From Magnetospirillum sp. 64-120 (lineage in GTDB: Bacteria > Pseudomonadota > Alphaproteobacteria > Rhodospirillales > Magnetospirillaceae), in NCBI GenBank assembly GCA_001898825.1, contig MKVK01000043.1, positions 186,001-250,000 of the forward strand: a stretch of DNA of 64,000 bases, in the 5' to 3' direction. Made by a program: the position numbers and the translations under genes. Every line of letters begins with the position of its first letter. Position 1 is the stretch's first letter. The notes below the pieces were generated by a model, which was not told the DNA's origin, searched no databases, and worked only from the letters and a program-made list of their open reading frames with translations. Positions 25,629-34,589 of the stretch are shown in pieces.

Positions 25629-28082
25629 TCAGTTCACCACGGCCAGGGGTTGGAATTCATGGGAATCGACGCCGCCGCTGGCGCGTTCGGCCCACGGGTC
25701 GTTCTGGGCATAGGATTGCGAGAACAGGAAACGGGCGTACAACGCCTTGCGGCCCGCATCGTCTTCCAGGATGCGCTTCTTGATATAGGCCAGACCCACA
25801 CGCTCCACATAAGGGGCGGTGCGTTCCAGATAGCGGCCTTCTTCGCGGTACAACTGCATGAAGGCGGCGGAATATTCCAGCACCTCGTCTTCGGTGGACA
25901 GCCGCACCAGCGGGTCGGTGACCCGCACCTCGATGCCGCCATTGCCGCCGATCACCATGTCGTAACCGGCTTCGACGCAGATGATGCCGATATCCTTGAT
26001 GGTGGCCTCGGCGCAGTTGCGCGGACAGCCCGACACCGCCAGCTTGACCTTGTGCGGCGTCCACGACCCCCACATCAGCTTTTCCAGCTTGACCCCCAGA
26101 CCGGTGGAATCCTGGGTGCCGAAGCGGCACCATTCCGACCCCACGCAGGTCTTTACCGTGCGCAGGCCCTTGGAATAAGCGTGGCCGGAAACCAGACCCG
26201 CCTTGTTCAGGTCCGCCCACACGGCGGGCAGGTCCTGCTTTTTGACGCCCAGCAGGTCGATGCGCTGGCCGCCGGTCACCTTGACGGTGGGGATCTGGAA
26301 CTTGTCGGCGACGTCGGCGATGGCGCGCAATTCGTCGGGCGTGGTCAGGCCGCCCCACATGCGCGGCACCACCGAATAGGTGCCGTCCTTCTGGATGTTG
26401 GCGTGGACGCGTTCGTTGATGAAGCGCGACCGGTAATCGTCCACATATTCGCCCGGCCAGGCGCACAGCAGGTAGTAGTTCAGGGCCGGACGGCACTTGG
26501 CGCAGCCGTCCTCGGTCTTCCAGCCCAGCACTTTACGCACCGCGTCCTGGGTCTTCAGATGCTGGTCGATGATGGCATGACGCACGAAGTCGTGACCGTG
26601 ATCGGTGCATTTGCACATGGCTTCGGGGGCGGCTGCGTCGGCGCCGGTGACGAAGGACAAAATGGCCTGGACTTGCGGCGTACACATGCCGCACGACGCC
26701 GAGGCCTTGGTGTGGGCGCGTACCTCGTCCAGCGTGGTCAGGCCCTTTTCGGTGATGGCGGAAACGATGGCGCCCTTGGAGACACCGTTGCAGCCGCAGA
26801 CCTGGGTGTCGTCGGCCATGGCGGCCACGTCGATGCTGCCCTTGGCGCCGCCACAGCAGCCGGCATCGGCGAAGCTCTGACCGAAGATCAGGCGGTCGCG
26901 CAATTCGGTGACGTCGGTGTCGCCCTTGATCAGGTCGAAATACCAGCCGCCATCGGCGACGTCGCCATACATGACGGCGCCCACCAGCTTGTTGTCACGC
27001 ACCACCAGCTTGCGATAGACGCCCTTGGTGGCGTCGCGGAACACCACTTCCTCGTCGCCGTCGTCCTCGGCGGCCAGCTTGCCGGCCGAGAACACGTCGA
27101 TGCCGGTGATCTTCAGGCGGGTGGACAAAGCCGGGGTGGCGTAGGTAGCGACAGTGTCGCCGGCCAGACGGGCGGCGCAGACCTTGGCCTGTTCCCACAA
27201 CGGCGCCACCAGACCGAAAACCTGGCCGCGATGTTCGACGCATTCGCCGACCGCATAGATGTCGGGGTCGCTGGTGGCCATGTCGTCGCCGACGACGATG
27301 CCGCGGTTGATATCCAGGCCAGCCGCCTTGCCCATGTCCACATTGGGGCGGATGCCGATGGCGACCACCACCAGATCGGCGGGGATGGACCGGCCGTCGG
27401 CCAGCACCACGCCTTCGGCCTTGGCTTCGCCCAGCACCCGTTCGGTCTGGCCCGAGGTGAAGAAATGCAGGCCGCGTTCGGTCAGGTCCTTTTGCAGCAT
27501 GCCGCCGGCTTCCACGTCCAACTGGCGTTCCATCAGGGTCGGCATCAGATGCACCAGGGCGACCGGCATGCCGCGGCGCTTCAGGCCCCAGGCGGCTTCC
27601 AGGCCCAGCAGGCCGCCGCCGATGACCACGGCGCGTTGCTTGGCCTCGGCCGCCTTCAGCATGGCGTCGGTGTCGGCGATGTCGCGGAAGGCGACGACGC
27701 CGGGCAGCTCCAGGCCGGGCAGCGGCGGCATCAACGGCTTGGAACCGGTGGCCAGCAGCAGCTTGTCATAGGGCACCGCTTTGCCGGAAGCCGAGGTGAC
27801 GATCTTGGCCTTGGCGTCGATGGCCACCACCGGGTCGCCGGTGTGAAGCGTGATGCCGGCCTCGGCGTACCAGGACAGCGGATTGATGACGATGTCGTCG
27901 ATCTGCTTTTCGCCGGCCAGCACGCTGGACAGCATGATGCGGTTGTAATTGGGGTGCGGTTCGGCACCGAAGACGGTGATGTCGTAACGCACGGGGGCGC
28001 GGCGCAGCAGTTCTTCCACGGTGCGCATGCCGGCCATGCCGTTACCGATGACGACCAAACGTTGGCGGGGGACAGAGTTCAT
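25629..28082 (-). CDS. nirB: Nitrite reductase (NADH) large subunit
   Basis: NirB reduces nitrite to ammonium in six electrons with NADH, completing nitrate assimilation. The 817-residue protein has an FAD/NADH pyridine nucleotide-disulfide domain (VVIGNGMAGMRTVEEL, VVIGGGLLGLEAAWGLKRRG, AVGECVEHRG), a BFD-like [2Fe-2S] domain (CGCNGVSKG...CGMCTPQV) and a C-terminal sirohaem/[4Fe-4S] domain whose ligands are in TCVGSEWCRFG and SGCPRNCAEA. The start MNSVPRQRLVVIGNG has AAGGA ten bases upstream; a longer frame overlaps nrtCD. It is 34 bases from nrtCD and one base from nirD. Confidence 0.95.
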   Translation of the reverse strand: MNSVPRQRLVVIGNGMAGMRTVEELLRRAPVRYDITVFGAEPHPNYNRIMLSSVLAGEKQIDDIVINPLSWYAEAGITLHTGDPVVAIDAKAKIVTSASGKAVPYDKLLLATGSKPLMPPLPGLELPGVVAFRDIADTDAMLKAAEAKQRAVVIGGGLLGLEAAWGLKRRGMPVALVHLMPTLMERQLDVEAGGMLQKDLTERGLHFFTSGQTERVLGEAKAEGVVLADGRSIPADLVVVAIGIRPNVDMGKAAGLDINRGIVVGDDMATSDPDIYAVGECVEHRGQVFGLVAPLWEQAKVCAARLAGDTVATYATPALSTRLKITGIDVFSAGKLAAEDDGDEEVVFRDATKGVYRKLVVRDNKLVGAVMYGDVADGGWYFDLIKGDTDVTELRDRLIFGQSFADAGCCGGAKGSIDVAAMADDTQVCGCNGVSKGAIVSAITEKGLTTLDEVRAHTKASASCGMCTPQVQAILSFVTGADAAAPEAMCKCTDHGHDFVRHAIIDQHLKTQDAVRKVLGWKTEDGCAKCRPALNYYLLCAWPGEYVDDYRSRFINERVHANIQKDGTYSVVPRMWGGLTTPDELRAIADVADKFQIPTVKVTGGQRIDLLGVKKQDLPAVWADLNKAGLVSGHAYSKGLRTVKTCVGSEWCRFGTQDSTGLGVKLEKLMWGSWTPHKVKLAVSGCPRNCAEATIKDIGIICVEAGYDMVIGGNGGIEVRVTDPLVRLSTEDEVLEYSAAFMQLYREEGRYLERTAPYVERVGLAYIKKRILEDDAGRKALYARFLFSQSYAQNDPWAERASGGVDSHEFQPLAVVN

Positions 28083-28116
28083 GGCGTCGATCCTTGAGTC
28101 TGATGGCGTTGTGGGT

Positions 28117-29781
28117 TCAGCCGGCTTTGGCATGGGCGCCGTGTTCGTATTCGTCGAGGAAGTTCAGGACCTCCTCGCGGTAGTGGTAGTAGCGGGAGTG
28201 TTCCAGCAGGGCGCGACGGGTGCGTGGGCGCTCGATGTCCACGTCGACGATCTTGCCGATGCGGGCATTGGGGCCGTTGGTCATCATCACCACCCGGTCG
28301 GCCATCAAGATGGCTTCGTCCACGTCGTGGGTGACGCAGATGGCGGTGACCTTGGTGCGCGCCCACACCTCCATCAGCACTTCCTGCAATTCCCAGCGGG
28401 TCAGGCTGTCCAGCATGCCGAAGGGTTCATCCAGCAGCAGCAGCTTGGGCGACAGGGCGAAGGCGCGGGCGATGCCGACCCGCTGCTTCATGCCGTTGGA
28501 CATGTCGGCGGCCGGGCGGTTCATGGCGTCGGCCAGACCGACGCGTTCCAGGTAATAGGTGACGATGTCGCGGCGTTCGGCGGGGGACGCGTGGGGATAG
28601 ACCCGGTCGACGCCCAAAGCGACGTTTTCCAGGGCGGTCAGCCAGGGGAACAGGCTGGGGGCCTGGAACACCACGGCGCGGTCGGGGCCGGCTTCGGTGA
28701 CTTCGCGGCCGTCCAGGATGATGCCGCCTTCCGAGACGCCGGTCAGGCCGGCGGTCATGGTCAAGACGGTGGACTTGCCGCAGCCGGAATGGCCGATCAG
28801 CGAAATGAATTCACCCTGCTTCATCTTCAAATCGAAGCCATCCACCACGGTCAGCGGACCCTTGGGGGTGGGATAGATCTTCTTCAACTGGGTGAATTCC
28901 AGAAAGCGGTCGGGGTTGTTGACGCGGGCCGCTTCGGCATAGGCCTTGGGCGGCTGGCTGGCGGTGATGGGGGTGACGTTGGGCAGAATGGTCTTGGCGT
29001 CACCGGTCTGCGCCTTGCTTTCGATGCCGGCGGCCATCAGGTATTCGGTGATCTGGGCGCGCAGACGCTTGAAGTCCTCGTCGTGGTTGACGGCGGCGCG
29101 GTCGCGCGGGCGGGGAAGATCGACCTTGAAGGCGGGGCCGAAGGTGGCACCGGGGCCAGGGTTCAGCGGGATGACCCGGTCGGCCAGCAACAGGGCTTCG
29201 TCCACGTCGTTGGTGATCAGCACCACCGTCTTCTTGTCGCCGGACCAGATGGCTTCGATCTCGTCCTGCAGCTTGGCCCGCGTCAGGGCGTCCAGGGCCG
29301 ACAGGGGTTCGTCCAGCAGCAGGATTTCCGGGCGCATGGCCAAAGCGCGGGCCACGGCGACGCGCTGGCGCATGCCGCCCGACAATTCCGCCGGGCGGCG
29401 GTCGGTGGCGTGACCCAGGCCGACCATCTTGATGTACTTGGCGACCAGTTCGGCCTTTTCCGCCTTGGACGCGTCGGGCGCGGTGGCGTCCACCGCCAGG
29501 GCCACGTTTCCTTCCACCGTCAGCCACGGCATCAGGGAATAGGACTGGAACACCACGCCGCGATCCGCGCCCGGCCCGGTGACCGGCTGGCCGTGCAGCA
29601 GCACCTGACCCTGGTCGGGCATGGAAAGGCCGGCCATCAACGACACCAAGGTGGTCTTGCCCGATCCCGAGAAGCCCAGGATGGCGACGAACTCGCCATC
29701 CTCGATGGACAGGTTGATGTCGTTGAGCACGTTGGTGGCGCCGAAACTTTTGGCGACGTTGTTCAGTTCCAGGATAGCCAT
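28117..29781 (-). CDS. Nitrate ABC transporter, two fused ATP-binding domains
   Basis: This 554-residue protein fuses two NrtC/NrtD-like ATPases that power nitrate uptake. The first half has Walker [10 protein letters not shown], signature [12 protein letters not shown], Walker B ILLLDEP and a switch region reading LITNDVDEA, where asparagine replaces the usual histidine. The second has GHSGCGKST, a changed signature [19 protein letters not shown] and CVTHDVDEA. The linker (about residues 240-300) is rich in P, A and K. Changed residues fall in different halves, so the two ATP sites are probably not equal. There is no NrtA-like C-terminal domain of the cyanobacterial NrtC type. It follows nrtB by 11 bases; the start [14 protein letters not shown] gives the expected N-terminus. 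Confidence 0.9.
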   Translation of the reverse strand: MAILELNNVAKSFGATNVLNDINLSIEDGEFVAILGFSGSGKTTLVSLMAGLSMPDQGQVLLHGQPVTGPGADRGVVFQSYSLMPWLTVEGNVALAVDATAPDASKAEKAELVAKYIKMVGLGHATDRRPAELSGGMRQRVAVARALAMRPEILLLDEPLSALDALTRAKLQDEIEAIWSGDKKTVVLITNDVDEALLLADRVIPLNPGPGATFGPAFKVDLPRPRDRAAVNHDEDFKRLRAQITEYLMAAGIESKAQTGDAKTILPNVTPITASQPPKAYAEAARVNNPDRFLEFTQLKKIYPTPKGPLTVVDGFDLKMKQGEFISLIGHSGCGKSTVLTMTAGLTGVSEGGIILDGREVTEAGPDRAVVFQAPSLFPWLTALENVALGVDRVYPHASPAERRDIVTYYLERVGLADAMNRPAADMSNGMKQRVGIARAFALSPKLLLLDEPFGMLDSLTRWELQEVLMEVWARTKVTAICVTHDVDEAILMADRVVMMTNGPNARIGKIVDVDIERPRTRRALLEHSRYYHYREEVLNFLDEYEHGAHAKAG

Positions 29782-29792
29782 GGCGGGGGCTC

Positions 29793-30875
29793 CTAGCGGG
29801 TGGCCGAGAAGGTGAACATGGACTGCAGCGCGTACATCAGGCGGTCCAGCAGGAAGCCGATCAGGCCGATGGTGAAGACCGCGACCATGATCTTGGCCAG
29901 CGAGTTGGACGAACCGTTCTGGAACTCGTCCCAGACGAACTTGCCGAGGCCCGGGTTCTGGGCCAGCATTTCGGCGGCGATCAGCACCATCCAGCCCACG
30001 CCCAAGGACAGGCGCAAACCGGTGAAGATGTAAGGCAGCGACGACGGCAGCACCAATTTGCGCACCGTGGTGAACCAGGACAGGTTCAAGACGCGGCCGA
30101 CGTTCATCAGGTCCTTGTCGATGGAGGCGACGCCGACGGCGGTGTTGATGAGCGTCGCCCACAGCGAGCACAGCGTCACGGTGATGGCCGAGTTCAGGAA
30201 GCTTTTCTCGAACCACGGGTCGTCGCTGACATAAAGGGCGCTGACCACCATGGTGACGATGGGCAGCCAGGCCAAGGGCGACACCGGCTTGAATATCTGG
30301 ATCAGCGGGTTAAGCGCGGCGGACGCCGCCTTGGACAGGCCCGAGACCACGCCCAACGGCACGGCGACCACGGTGGCCAGGACGAAGCCCATGAACACGG
30401 TCTTCAGGCTGGTCCAGATCTGGTCCACATAGGTGGGCTTGCCGGTGTACTTGCGCACCTTGGTTTCGGCCTTGGGGTCTTCGGCCAGCAGTTCAGCGTT
30501 GCGCTTGTCCTGGCGGGCGTAGAACGCGGCTTCCTTGGCGCGCTCGGAATTGTGGTCGGCGACCAGCACCACCACCTGTTCCCACACCTGGACCGGACCG
30601 GGAATGGCCCCCAGCGAGGTGTGGACCTTGGGGGCCAAAGCCGCCCAGGCCAGCAGGAATAAGCCGATGGACAGCAGCGGGATACCCAACTGGCGCCACA
30701 GTTCCTGCGCTTGCTGGCGGGGGCTGTCGCCGGCGATCAGGTGGATCAGCGGCGACACCCAGCCCAGGCCGACGATGGACAGGCCGGCGGCCACTTTCAA
30801 AGCCAGGGGCAGCAGTCCGGAAGGGGAACGCTTGGTCATGGGGGCCTTTCCGGCGGTTTGCGAAATGCTGGTCAT
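29793..30875 (-). CDS. nrtB: Nitrate ABC transporter permease
   Basis: This 360-residue inner-membrane permease has an N-terminal helix pair, a long polar loop (about 100-150, rich in K, E and D) and then the BPD_transp_1 core with several helices and an EAA-type loop ([46 protein letters not shown]), the segment that touches the ATPase. This layout is that of NrtB/CmpB nitrate, bicarbonate or taurine permeases; the nas genes around it point to nitrate/nitrite. AAAGGA lies ten bases before the ATG. Confidence 0.92.
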   Translation of the reverse strand: MTSISQTAGKAPMTKRSPSGLLPLALKVAAGLSIVGLGWVSPLIHLIAGDSPRQQAQELWRQLGIPLLSIGLFLLAWAALAPKVHTSLGAIPGPVQVWEQVVVLVADHNSERAKEAAFYARQDKRNAELLAEDPKAETKVRKYTGKPTYVDQIWTSLKTVFMGFVLATVVAVPLGVVSGLSKAASAALNPLIQIFKPVSPLAWLPIVTMVVSALYVSDDPWFEKSFLNSAITVTLCSLWATLINTAVGVASIDKDLMNVGRVLNLSWFTTVRKLVLPSSLPYIFTGLRLSLGVGWMVLIAAEMLAQNPGLGKFVWDEFQNGSSNSLAKIMVAVFTIGLIGFLLDRLMYALQSMFTFSATR

Positions 30876-30899
30876 GATCTGGGGTCCTTTGCCAAAGGG

Positions 30900-30923
30900 C
30901 GGGGCGGGCGGCGGCCCGCCCCG
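30900..30923 (-). other. Strong GC hairpin between nrtA and nrtB
   Basis: CGGGGCGGGC and GCCCGCCCCG form a perfect ten-pair stem with a four-base loop directly after the nrtA stop. No U run follows. Hairpins in this position in ABC operons commonly protect the binding-protein message from decay or reduce read-through, raising binding protein over membrane parts. Confidence 0.6.
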
Positions 30924-30931
30924 TCTTGTGC

Positions 30932-32341
30932 TTAGTTGCCGACGACCTTGTTGCCGCTGACGGTCTGGCCACCCTTCAGGCCGATGGTCAGGCTTTTCAG
31001 GTAGTCGTTGGGCTTACGGCCGTCATAGGCGACGCCATCGATGAAGTCCGAGGTGGGGGCGCGATAGCCGTCGGTGCCGAAGGGGAAGTCGGCTTGCTTG
31101 GCCTTGCCTTCGTCGATCAGCATCTTGGCGGCCGACAGGTAGATGTCGGGGCGATAGACGCTTTTGGCGGTGTCGGCGTACCAGGCGTCGGGCTTGGCTT
31201 CGGTGATCTGGCCCCAGCGGCGCATCTGCGACAGGTACCACACGGCATCCGAATAGAACGGATAGGTGGCGTAGTGGCGGAAGAACACGTTGAAGTCGGG
31301 GACGTCGCGCTTGTCGCCCTTTTCGTATTCGAAGGTGCCGGTCATGGAATTGGCGATGACCTTGGCGTCGGCGCCCACATATTCGGGCTTGGCCAAAATC
31401 TTCACCGCTTCGGCGCGGTTGGCGTTGTTGTTTTCATCCAGCCACTGGCCGGCGCGGATCAGCGCCTTGACCAGGGCCAGGTGGGTGTTGGGGTTCTTGT
31501 CGGCCCAGTCCTTGGTGACGCCGAACACCTTTTCCGGGTTGTTCTTCCAGATTTCGGTGTCGGTGATAACGGGGACGCCGATGCCCTTGAACACGGCGGC
31601 CTGGTTCCAGGGTTCGCCCACGCAATAACCGTTGATGGTGCCGGCTTCCATGGTGGCGGGCATCTGGGGCGGCGGCGTCACCGACAGCAAAGCGTCGGCA
31701 CCGATCTGGCCGGTGATGTTGTCGGCGCTGTAGAAGCCGGGATTGACGCCGCCGGCGGCCAGCCAATAGCGCAGTTCGTAATTGTGGGTGGAGACCGGGA
31801 ACACCATCCCCATGTTGAAGGGCTTGCCGGCGGCCTTGTACTGGTCGATCACCTTCTTCAGGGCGTCGGCCTTGATCGGGTGGACGATCTTGCCGTCCTT
31901 GTCCTTGGGCAGATGCGGCTTCATGGCTTCCCACACGTCGTTGGAGACGGTGATGCCGTTGCCGTTCAGGTCCATGGAGAAAGCGGTGACGACGTGGGCC
32001 TTGGTGCCGTAACCGATGGTGGCGCCCAAGGGCTGGCCGGCCAGCATGTGGGCGCCGTCCAACTCGCCCGAGATGACGCGGTCCAGCAGGACTTTCCAGT
32101 TGGCCTGGGGTTCCAGGGTGACGTACAGGCCCTCGTCCTCGAAGAAGCCCTTTTCCTTGGCGATGGCCAAGGGCGCCATGTCGGTCAGCTTGATGAAGCC
32201 CAGCTTCAGTTCGTCCTTTTCCACCTTCAGCCCCTTGGCCTGGGCGGACAGCGGCAAGGCGGCGCACAGTGAGGCGGCGACGGCCAACCCCAGGGTGGCG
32301 CGGCGGGTCAGGGATTTACGAAACACCGTCTTGCTCATCAT
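30932..32341 (-). CDS. nrtA: Nitrate ABC transporter substrate-binding protein
   Basis: This periplasmic protein of 469 residues captures nitrate/nitrite for NrtB-NrtCD. It starts [35 protein letters not shown], where the paired arginines before the hydrophobic run suggest Tat-like export (a weak SLTRRATLG match). The mature part is of the NrtA/CmpA type ([80 protein letters not shown]). The ATG pair at 32341/32338 follows a GGGA-type ribosome site; a longer frame would run back into the leader. It is the first gene of the nitrate assimilation operon. Confidence 0.92.
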   Translation of the reverse strand: MMSKTVFRKSLTRRATLGLAVAASLCAALPLSAQAKGLKVEKDELKLGFIKLTDMAPLAIAKEKGFFEDEGLYVTLEPQANWKVLLDRVISGELDGAHMLAGQPLGATIGYGTKAHVVTAFSMDLNGNGITVSNDVWEAMKPHLPKDKDGKIVHPIKADALKKVIDQYKAAGKPFNMGMVFPVSTHNYELRYWLAAGGVNPGFYSADNITGQIGADALLSVTPPPQMPATMEAGTINGYCVGEPWNQAAVFKGIGVPVITDTEIWKNNPEKVFGVTKDWADKNPNTHLALVKALIRAGQWLDENNNANRAEAVKILAKPEYVGADAKVIANSMTGTFEYEKGDKRDVPDFNVFFRHYATYPFYSDAVWYLSQMRRWGQITEAKPDAWYADTAKSVYRPDIYLSAAKMLIDEGKAKQADFPFGTDGYRAPTSDFIDGVAYDGRKPNDYLKSLTIGLKGGQTVSGNKVVGN

Positions 32342-32365
32342 CTCAGGTCCCTCGTCAGCAAGTGG

Positions 32366-32436
32366 AAAAACAAAAACGGCGTCCCACGGGGCTGCGTGAC
32401 CTCTGACTTCAGAGACGCAATCCGTGGAACGCCGTT
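32366..32436 (-). terminator. Intrinsic terminator in the nrtA leader (attenuator)
   Basis: On the minus strand AACGGCGTTCCACGG (32436-32422) pairs with CCGTGGGACGCCGTT (32389-32375) with one mismatch, enclosing a smaller hairpin, and is followed by two runs of five T. It ends 25 bases before nrtA, so transcription would stop before the operon unless prevented. Its 5' arm contains the loop and 3' arm of ANTAR hairpin P2, so the two structures exclude each other. Confidence 0.85.
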
Positions 32437-32442
32437 GTTCCA
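32425..32442 (-). promoter_or_regulatory. ANTAR-target hairpin P2 of the nrtA leader
   Basis: GGAAC-AACGGC-GTTCC (plus one more closing pair) makes a six-pair stem with a hexaloop that has A at position 1 and G at position 4, the rule for RNA targets of ANTAR antiterminators such as NasR and NasT. It overlaps the terminator 5' arm, as in the known mechanism: protein-bound P2 prevents termination. Confidence 0.85.
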
Positions 32443-32492
32443 ATTTCCCGCCAAGCGGCGTCGCCGGTGGGAAGTCCTATTTCGTCGCGACC

Positions 32493-32508
32493 CGCTCGCC
32501 GTTGAGCG
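32493..32508 (-). promoter_or_regulatory. ANTAR-target hairpin P1 of the nrtA leader
   Basis: CGCTC-AACGGC-GAGCG is a five-pair stem with exactly the same AACGGC hexaloop as P2. ANTAR proteins bind paired hairpins of this kind. The 50-base gap to P2 is long for the motif and holds its own small hairpin (CGCC-GCTT-GGCG), which could bring the two together. Confidence 0.8.
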
Positions 32509-32531
32509 TTTCGCTTGTGGCCTGCTTATAC

Positions 32532-32546
32532 GCAAGCCGCGTGCCA
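32532..32546 (-). promoter_or_regulatory. Sigma-54 promoter of the nitrate assimilation operon
   Basis: On the minus strand TTGGCACGCGGCTTGCG matches the -24/-12 consensus TGGCAC-N5-TTGC at every invariant base. The transcription start would lie about 12 bases further on, near 32520, so both ANTAR hairpins and the terminator are inside the leader (about 180 bases). This implies activation by an enhancer-binding protein, by family knowledge NtrC under nitrogen limitation. I could not find a convincing NtrC dyad upstream. Confidence 0.87.
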
Positions 32547-32711
32547 AACAGGATGCGGGGAAAACCGCGATTTCTTGTGTGCGAGTGCGAAGGTGATTGT
32601 GCAAAAAATGAACAGCGAATTTCCGATTGCCTAAAAAATAGACATTATCGGATGTGGCGAATGATCACTAATAGATGTATAAAATTCATGAAAACATCCA
32701 TTGAGGTTGAT
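32547..32711. other. AT-rich intergenic region upstream of nrtA and the lipoprotein gene
   Basis: Between the sigma-54 promoter and the divergent lipoprotein gene lies non-coding DNA clearly richer in A+T than its surroundings, with T and A tracts. It is where enhancer sites for NtrC and the promoter of the lipoprotein gene should be, for example TATAAA near 32676. No RNA gene or clear dyad was found in it. Confidence 0.5.
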
Positions 32712-33311
32712 ATGCGCCCTATCTTTCTGTTGGTTCTGCCCCTGGCCGCGTGTGCCGGGACGATGGACACATCGCGGCCTGCGATCCCTGGTCAAATTTC
32801 GGGCAAGGCCGAAATCGTCGCCGCCTCGGACCCCGCATGGGGGCAGGCCAATGTGGCCGCCGCTGAAAAGCCGCCGGGTTTGGGCGGCGTCAGCCAAGCG
32901 GTGGTGATCCGTCTGAACCAGGATGTCGCCGTCTATCGCATGTGGAACGGTCCGCAGCAGGGGGCGCGATCCAACCGCATGGGCGGCTGGTGGGCCTTTG
33001 ACAAGCCGAAGGGAACGCGGGAAGGCTATCGCCGCGCTTACGAGATTTGCGGGACGTGGAACGATCTGAAGCGGGTCGCCGTCTGCACGCTGAAAAAGGG
33101 GGCGGTTGTCGCCATCGGTCCCGGCCAGTCGGTGTCGGCCGAGACGTGCAAGGACGAATCCGGCCATGAAACCTATGGGGCCAATCCCCAGGATTGGCAG
33201 GTCTATGTGGATCAGGCGTGGAACCGTCCCGAAACCCTGGCCTGTCCGCCGGAAGACTTGGATTACGAAGCCGATCCGGCGGACGTGTCGACGCCCAAGG
33301 CGAAAAGCTGA
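32712..33311 (+). CDS. Small lipoprotein of unknown function
   Basis: The 199-residue product begins MRPIFLLVLPLAACAG, a lipoprotein signal with lipobox LAAC, so the mature protein starts at Cys14 and is anchored to a membrane, most likely the outer one. The rest has no family I recognise; it has four further cysteines (EICGTW, VAVCTL, AETCKD, LACPPED) that could form two disulfides in the periplasm, and many W, Y and G residues. GAGG precedes the ATG. It is divergent from nrtA and convergent with yajQ; nothing ties it to nitrogen metabolism except position. Confidence 0.78.
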   Translation: MRPIFLLVLPLAACAGTMDTSRPAIPGQISGKAEIVAASDPAWGQANVAAAEKPPGLGGVSQAVVIRLNQDVAVYRMWNGPQQGARSNRMGGWWAFDKPKGTREGYRRAYEICGTWNDLKRVAVCTLKKGAVVAIGPGQSVSAETCKDESGHETYGANPQDWQVYVDQAWNRPETLACPPEDLDYEADPADVSTPKAKS

Positions 33312-33322
33312 TCTGGTCCGGG

Positions 33323-33811
33323 CTAGTCGCGGAAGTTGACGTATTGCAGCGGCTGTTCGGCGTCGAAGTCGCGGATCAGCGCGATGGCTTCTTGCAGGTC
33401 GTCGCGCTTCTTTCCGGTGATGCGCAATTCGTCACCCTGGATGGCGGCCTGGACTTTCATCTTGCTGTCCTTGATCAGCTTGACGATCTTCTTGGCCACG
33501 TCCTGGCCGATGCCCTGCTTGATGGTGACTTCATGGCGCAGCGTGTTGCCGCTGGCCTTTTCCGGCGTCTTGCTGAAGTCCAAGGCCTTGGGATCGACCT
33601 TGCGACGGGTGAAGTAGACCTTCAGGAAGTCGTGCATCTGCGACAGCTTGGTGTTGTCGTCGGCAAGGATGGTGATGACCTGATCCTTGCGTTCCAGGCT
33701 GCACTTGGCGCCCTTGAAATCGAATCGGGTGGTGATTTCGCGTTCGATTCCGGCAATGGCGTTGTCCACTTCGGCCATGTCGGTCTTGGAGACGATGTCG
33801 AAGGAAGGCAT
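33323..33811 (-). CDS. yajQ: YajQ-family nucleotide/c-di-GMP-binding protein
   Basis: This 162-residue protein has the full YajQ sequence: MPSFDIVSKTDMAEVDNAI, ITTRFDFKGAKCSLERKD, QGIGQDVAKKIVKLIKDSKMKVQAAIQGDELRITGKKRDDLQ and the end LQYVNFRD. Members have two ferredoxin-like domains; XC_3703 of Xanthomonas binds c-di-GMP and acts with a transcription factor, while others bind nucleotides or RNA. With several c-di-GMP enzymes in this window an effector role is plausible but unproven. Confidence 0.93.
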   Translation of the reverse strand: MPSFDIVSKTDMAEVDNAIAGIEREITTRFDFKGAKCSLERKDQVITILADDNTKLSQMHDFLKVYFTRRKVDPKALDFSKTPEKASGNTLRHEVTIKQGIGQDVAKKIVKLIKDSKMKVQAAIQGDELRITGKKRDDLQEAIALIRDFDAEQPLQYVNFRD

Positions 33812-33950
33812 GGCAAAGTCCAGTTCGTTGATAGTCCTGGTTCATGGTTTAGCGCATGGCGGAGGGGATGGCTAGGGAGGGAAAATCATTTTGGAATCCC
33901 GCTACCATATACTATAGTTTGTATACCTGTTGGTAGGGGAGGAGATGATG

Positions 33951-34571
33951 ATGAACGTCGCCAGACATTCCAATCCCTCGTGCCTGGTGTTCCAATTTTC
34001 TGGGCGTTTGACCTTTCGCGATTCAGGGGCCTTCGAATCGATCATCGCTGATATTGGGGGCACCACCCTGCCGTGGGTCCGCTTTGATTTTTCGGGGCTG
34101 GAATACCTTGATTCCTATGGCATCGGGCTGATCGCCCTGGCGCGTGACGCCGCCGAAACGGCCGGAGCCCACCTGGAACTAAGCTGTCCGCACGGGGCCG
34201 TGGCTGACGTGCTGTCGCGCATCGCCTTTGATTTCTTCCACCAGGGTGATGACAGTCTGCGGATCAGTGCCGTACACAATGACGGCGAGGAAGCCCGCAT
34301 CGCCTTGGCCGGTGATTTCCGCGTCCGCGACCAGGATTTGTTTTTGCCGGTGATCCAATCCGCCATGGACGGCAGCTATCGCCGTCTGGTGCTGGATCTG
34401 GGGCAATTGCGCTTCATCGATTCCATCGGGGTTTCGCTGATCATGACCGCGGCGGACGAAATCCGCAAAGCCGACAAGGAGTTGGTGCTAAGCCGGCCTG
34501 TCGGTGCCGTGCGCGAATTGCTGCGGCTGACCGCCATCGACACAGTGGTCCAGGTGGTCGAGGCCGTTTGA
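33951..34571 (+). CDS. Tandem STAS-domain protein (anti-sigma antagonist type)
   Basis: This 206-residue cytoplasmic protein consists of two STAS domains and little else. Domain 1 has DFSGLEYLDSYGIGLIALAR with the phosphorylatable-type serine at 55; domain 2 has DLGQLRFIDSIGVSLIMTAADEI with serine 158. In SpoIIAA-like proteins this serine is phosphorylated by a partner HATPase kinase to switch binding to an anti-sigma factor. No RsbW-like kinase or sigma factor is adjacent; the hybrid histidine kinase gene is convergent. The ATG third in a run of three was chosen for its spacing from GGGGAGGAG. Confidence 0.82.
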   Translation: MNVARHSNPSCLVFQFSGRLTFRDSGAFESIIADIGGTTLPWVRFDFSGLEYLDSYGIGLIALARDAAETAGAHLELSCPHGAVADVLSRIAFDFFHQGDDSLRISAVHNDGEEARIALAGDFRVRDQDLFLPVIQSAMDGSYRRLVLDLGQLRFIDSIGVSLIMTAADEIRKADKELVLSRPVGAVRELLRLTAIDTVVQVVEAV

Positions 34572-34589
34572 CCCCGGCGGCAAGCCGGG

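Noticed and set aside
25308..28097. A 929-codon open frame on the plus strand opposite nirB/nirD
   Set aside because: Its translation is rich in H, Q, G and D without any domain, the usual shadow of a high-GC gene; nirB and nirD carry all cofactor motifs. Similar long antisense frames opposite the cyclase, HD-GYP, nirS, ATP-grasp, amidoligase, GGDEF/EAL, liv and acyl-CoA genes were dropped for the same reason.
32580..32680. NtrC enhancer site upstream of the sigma-54 promoter
   Set aside because: TGCACAATCACC has one half-site, but no GGTGCA partner at the right spacing. An enhancer should exist but I cannot place it.
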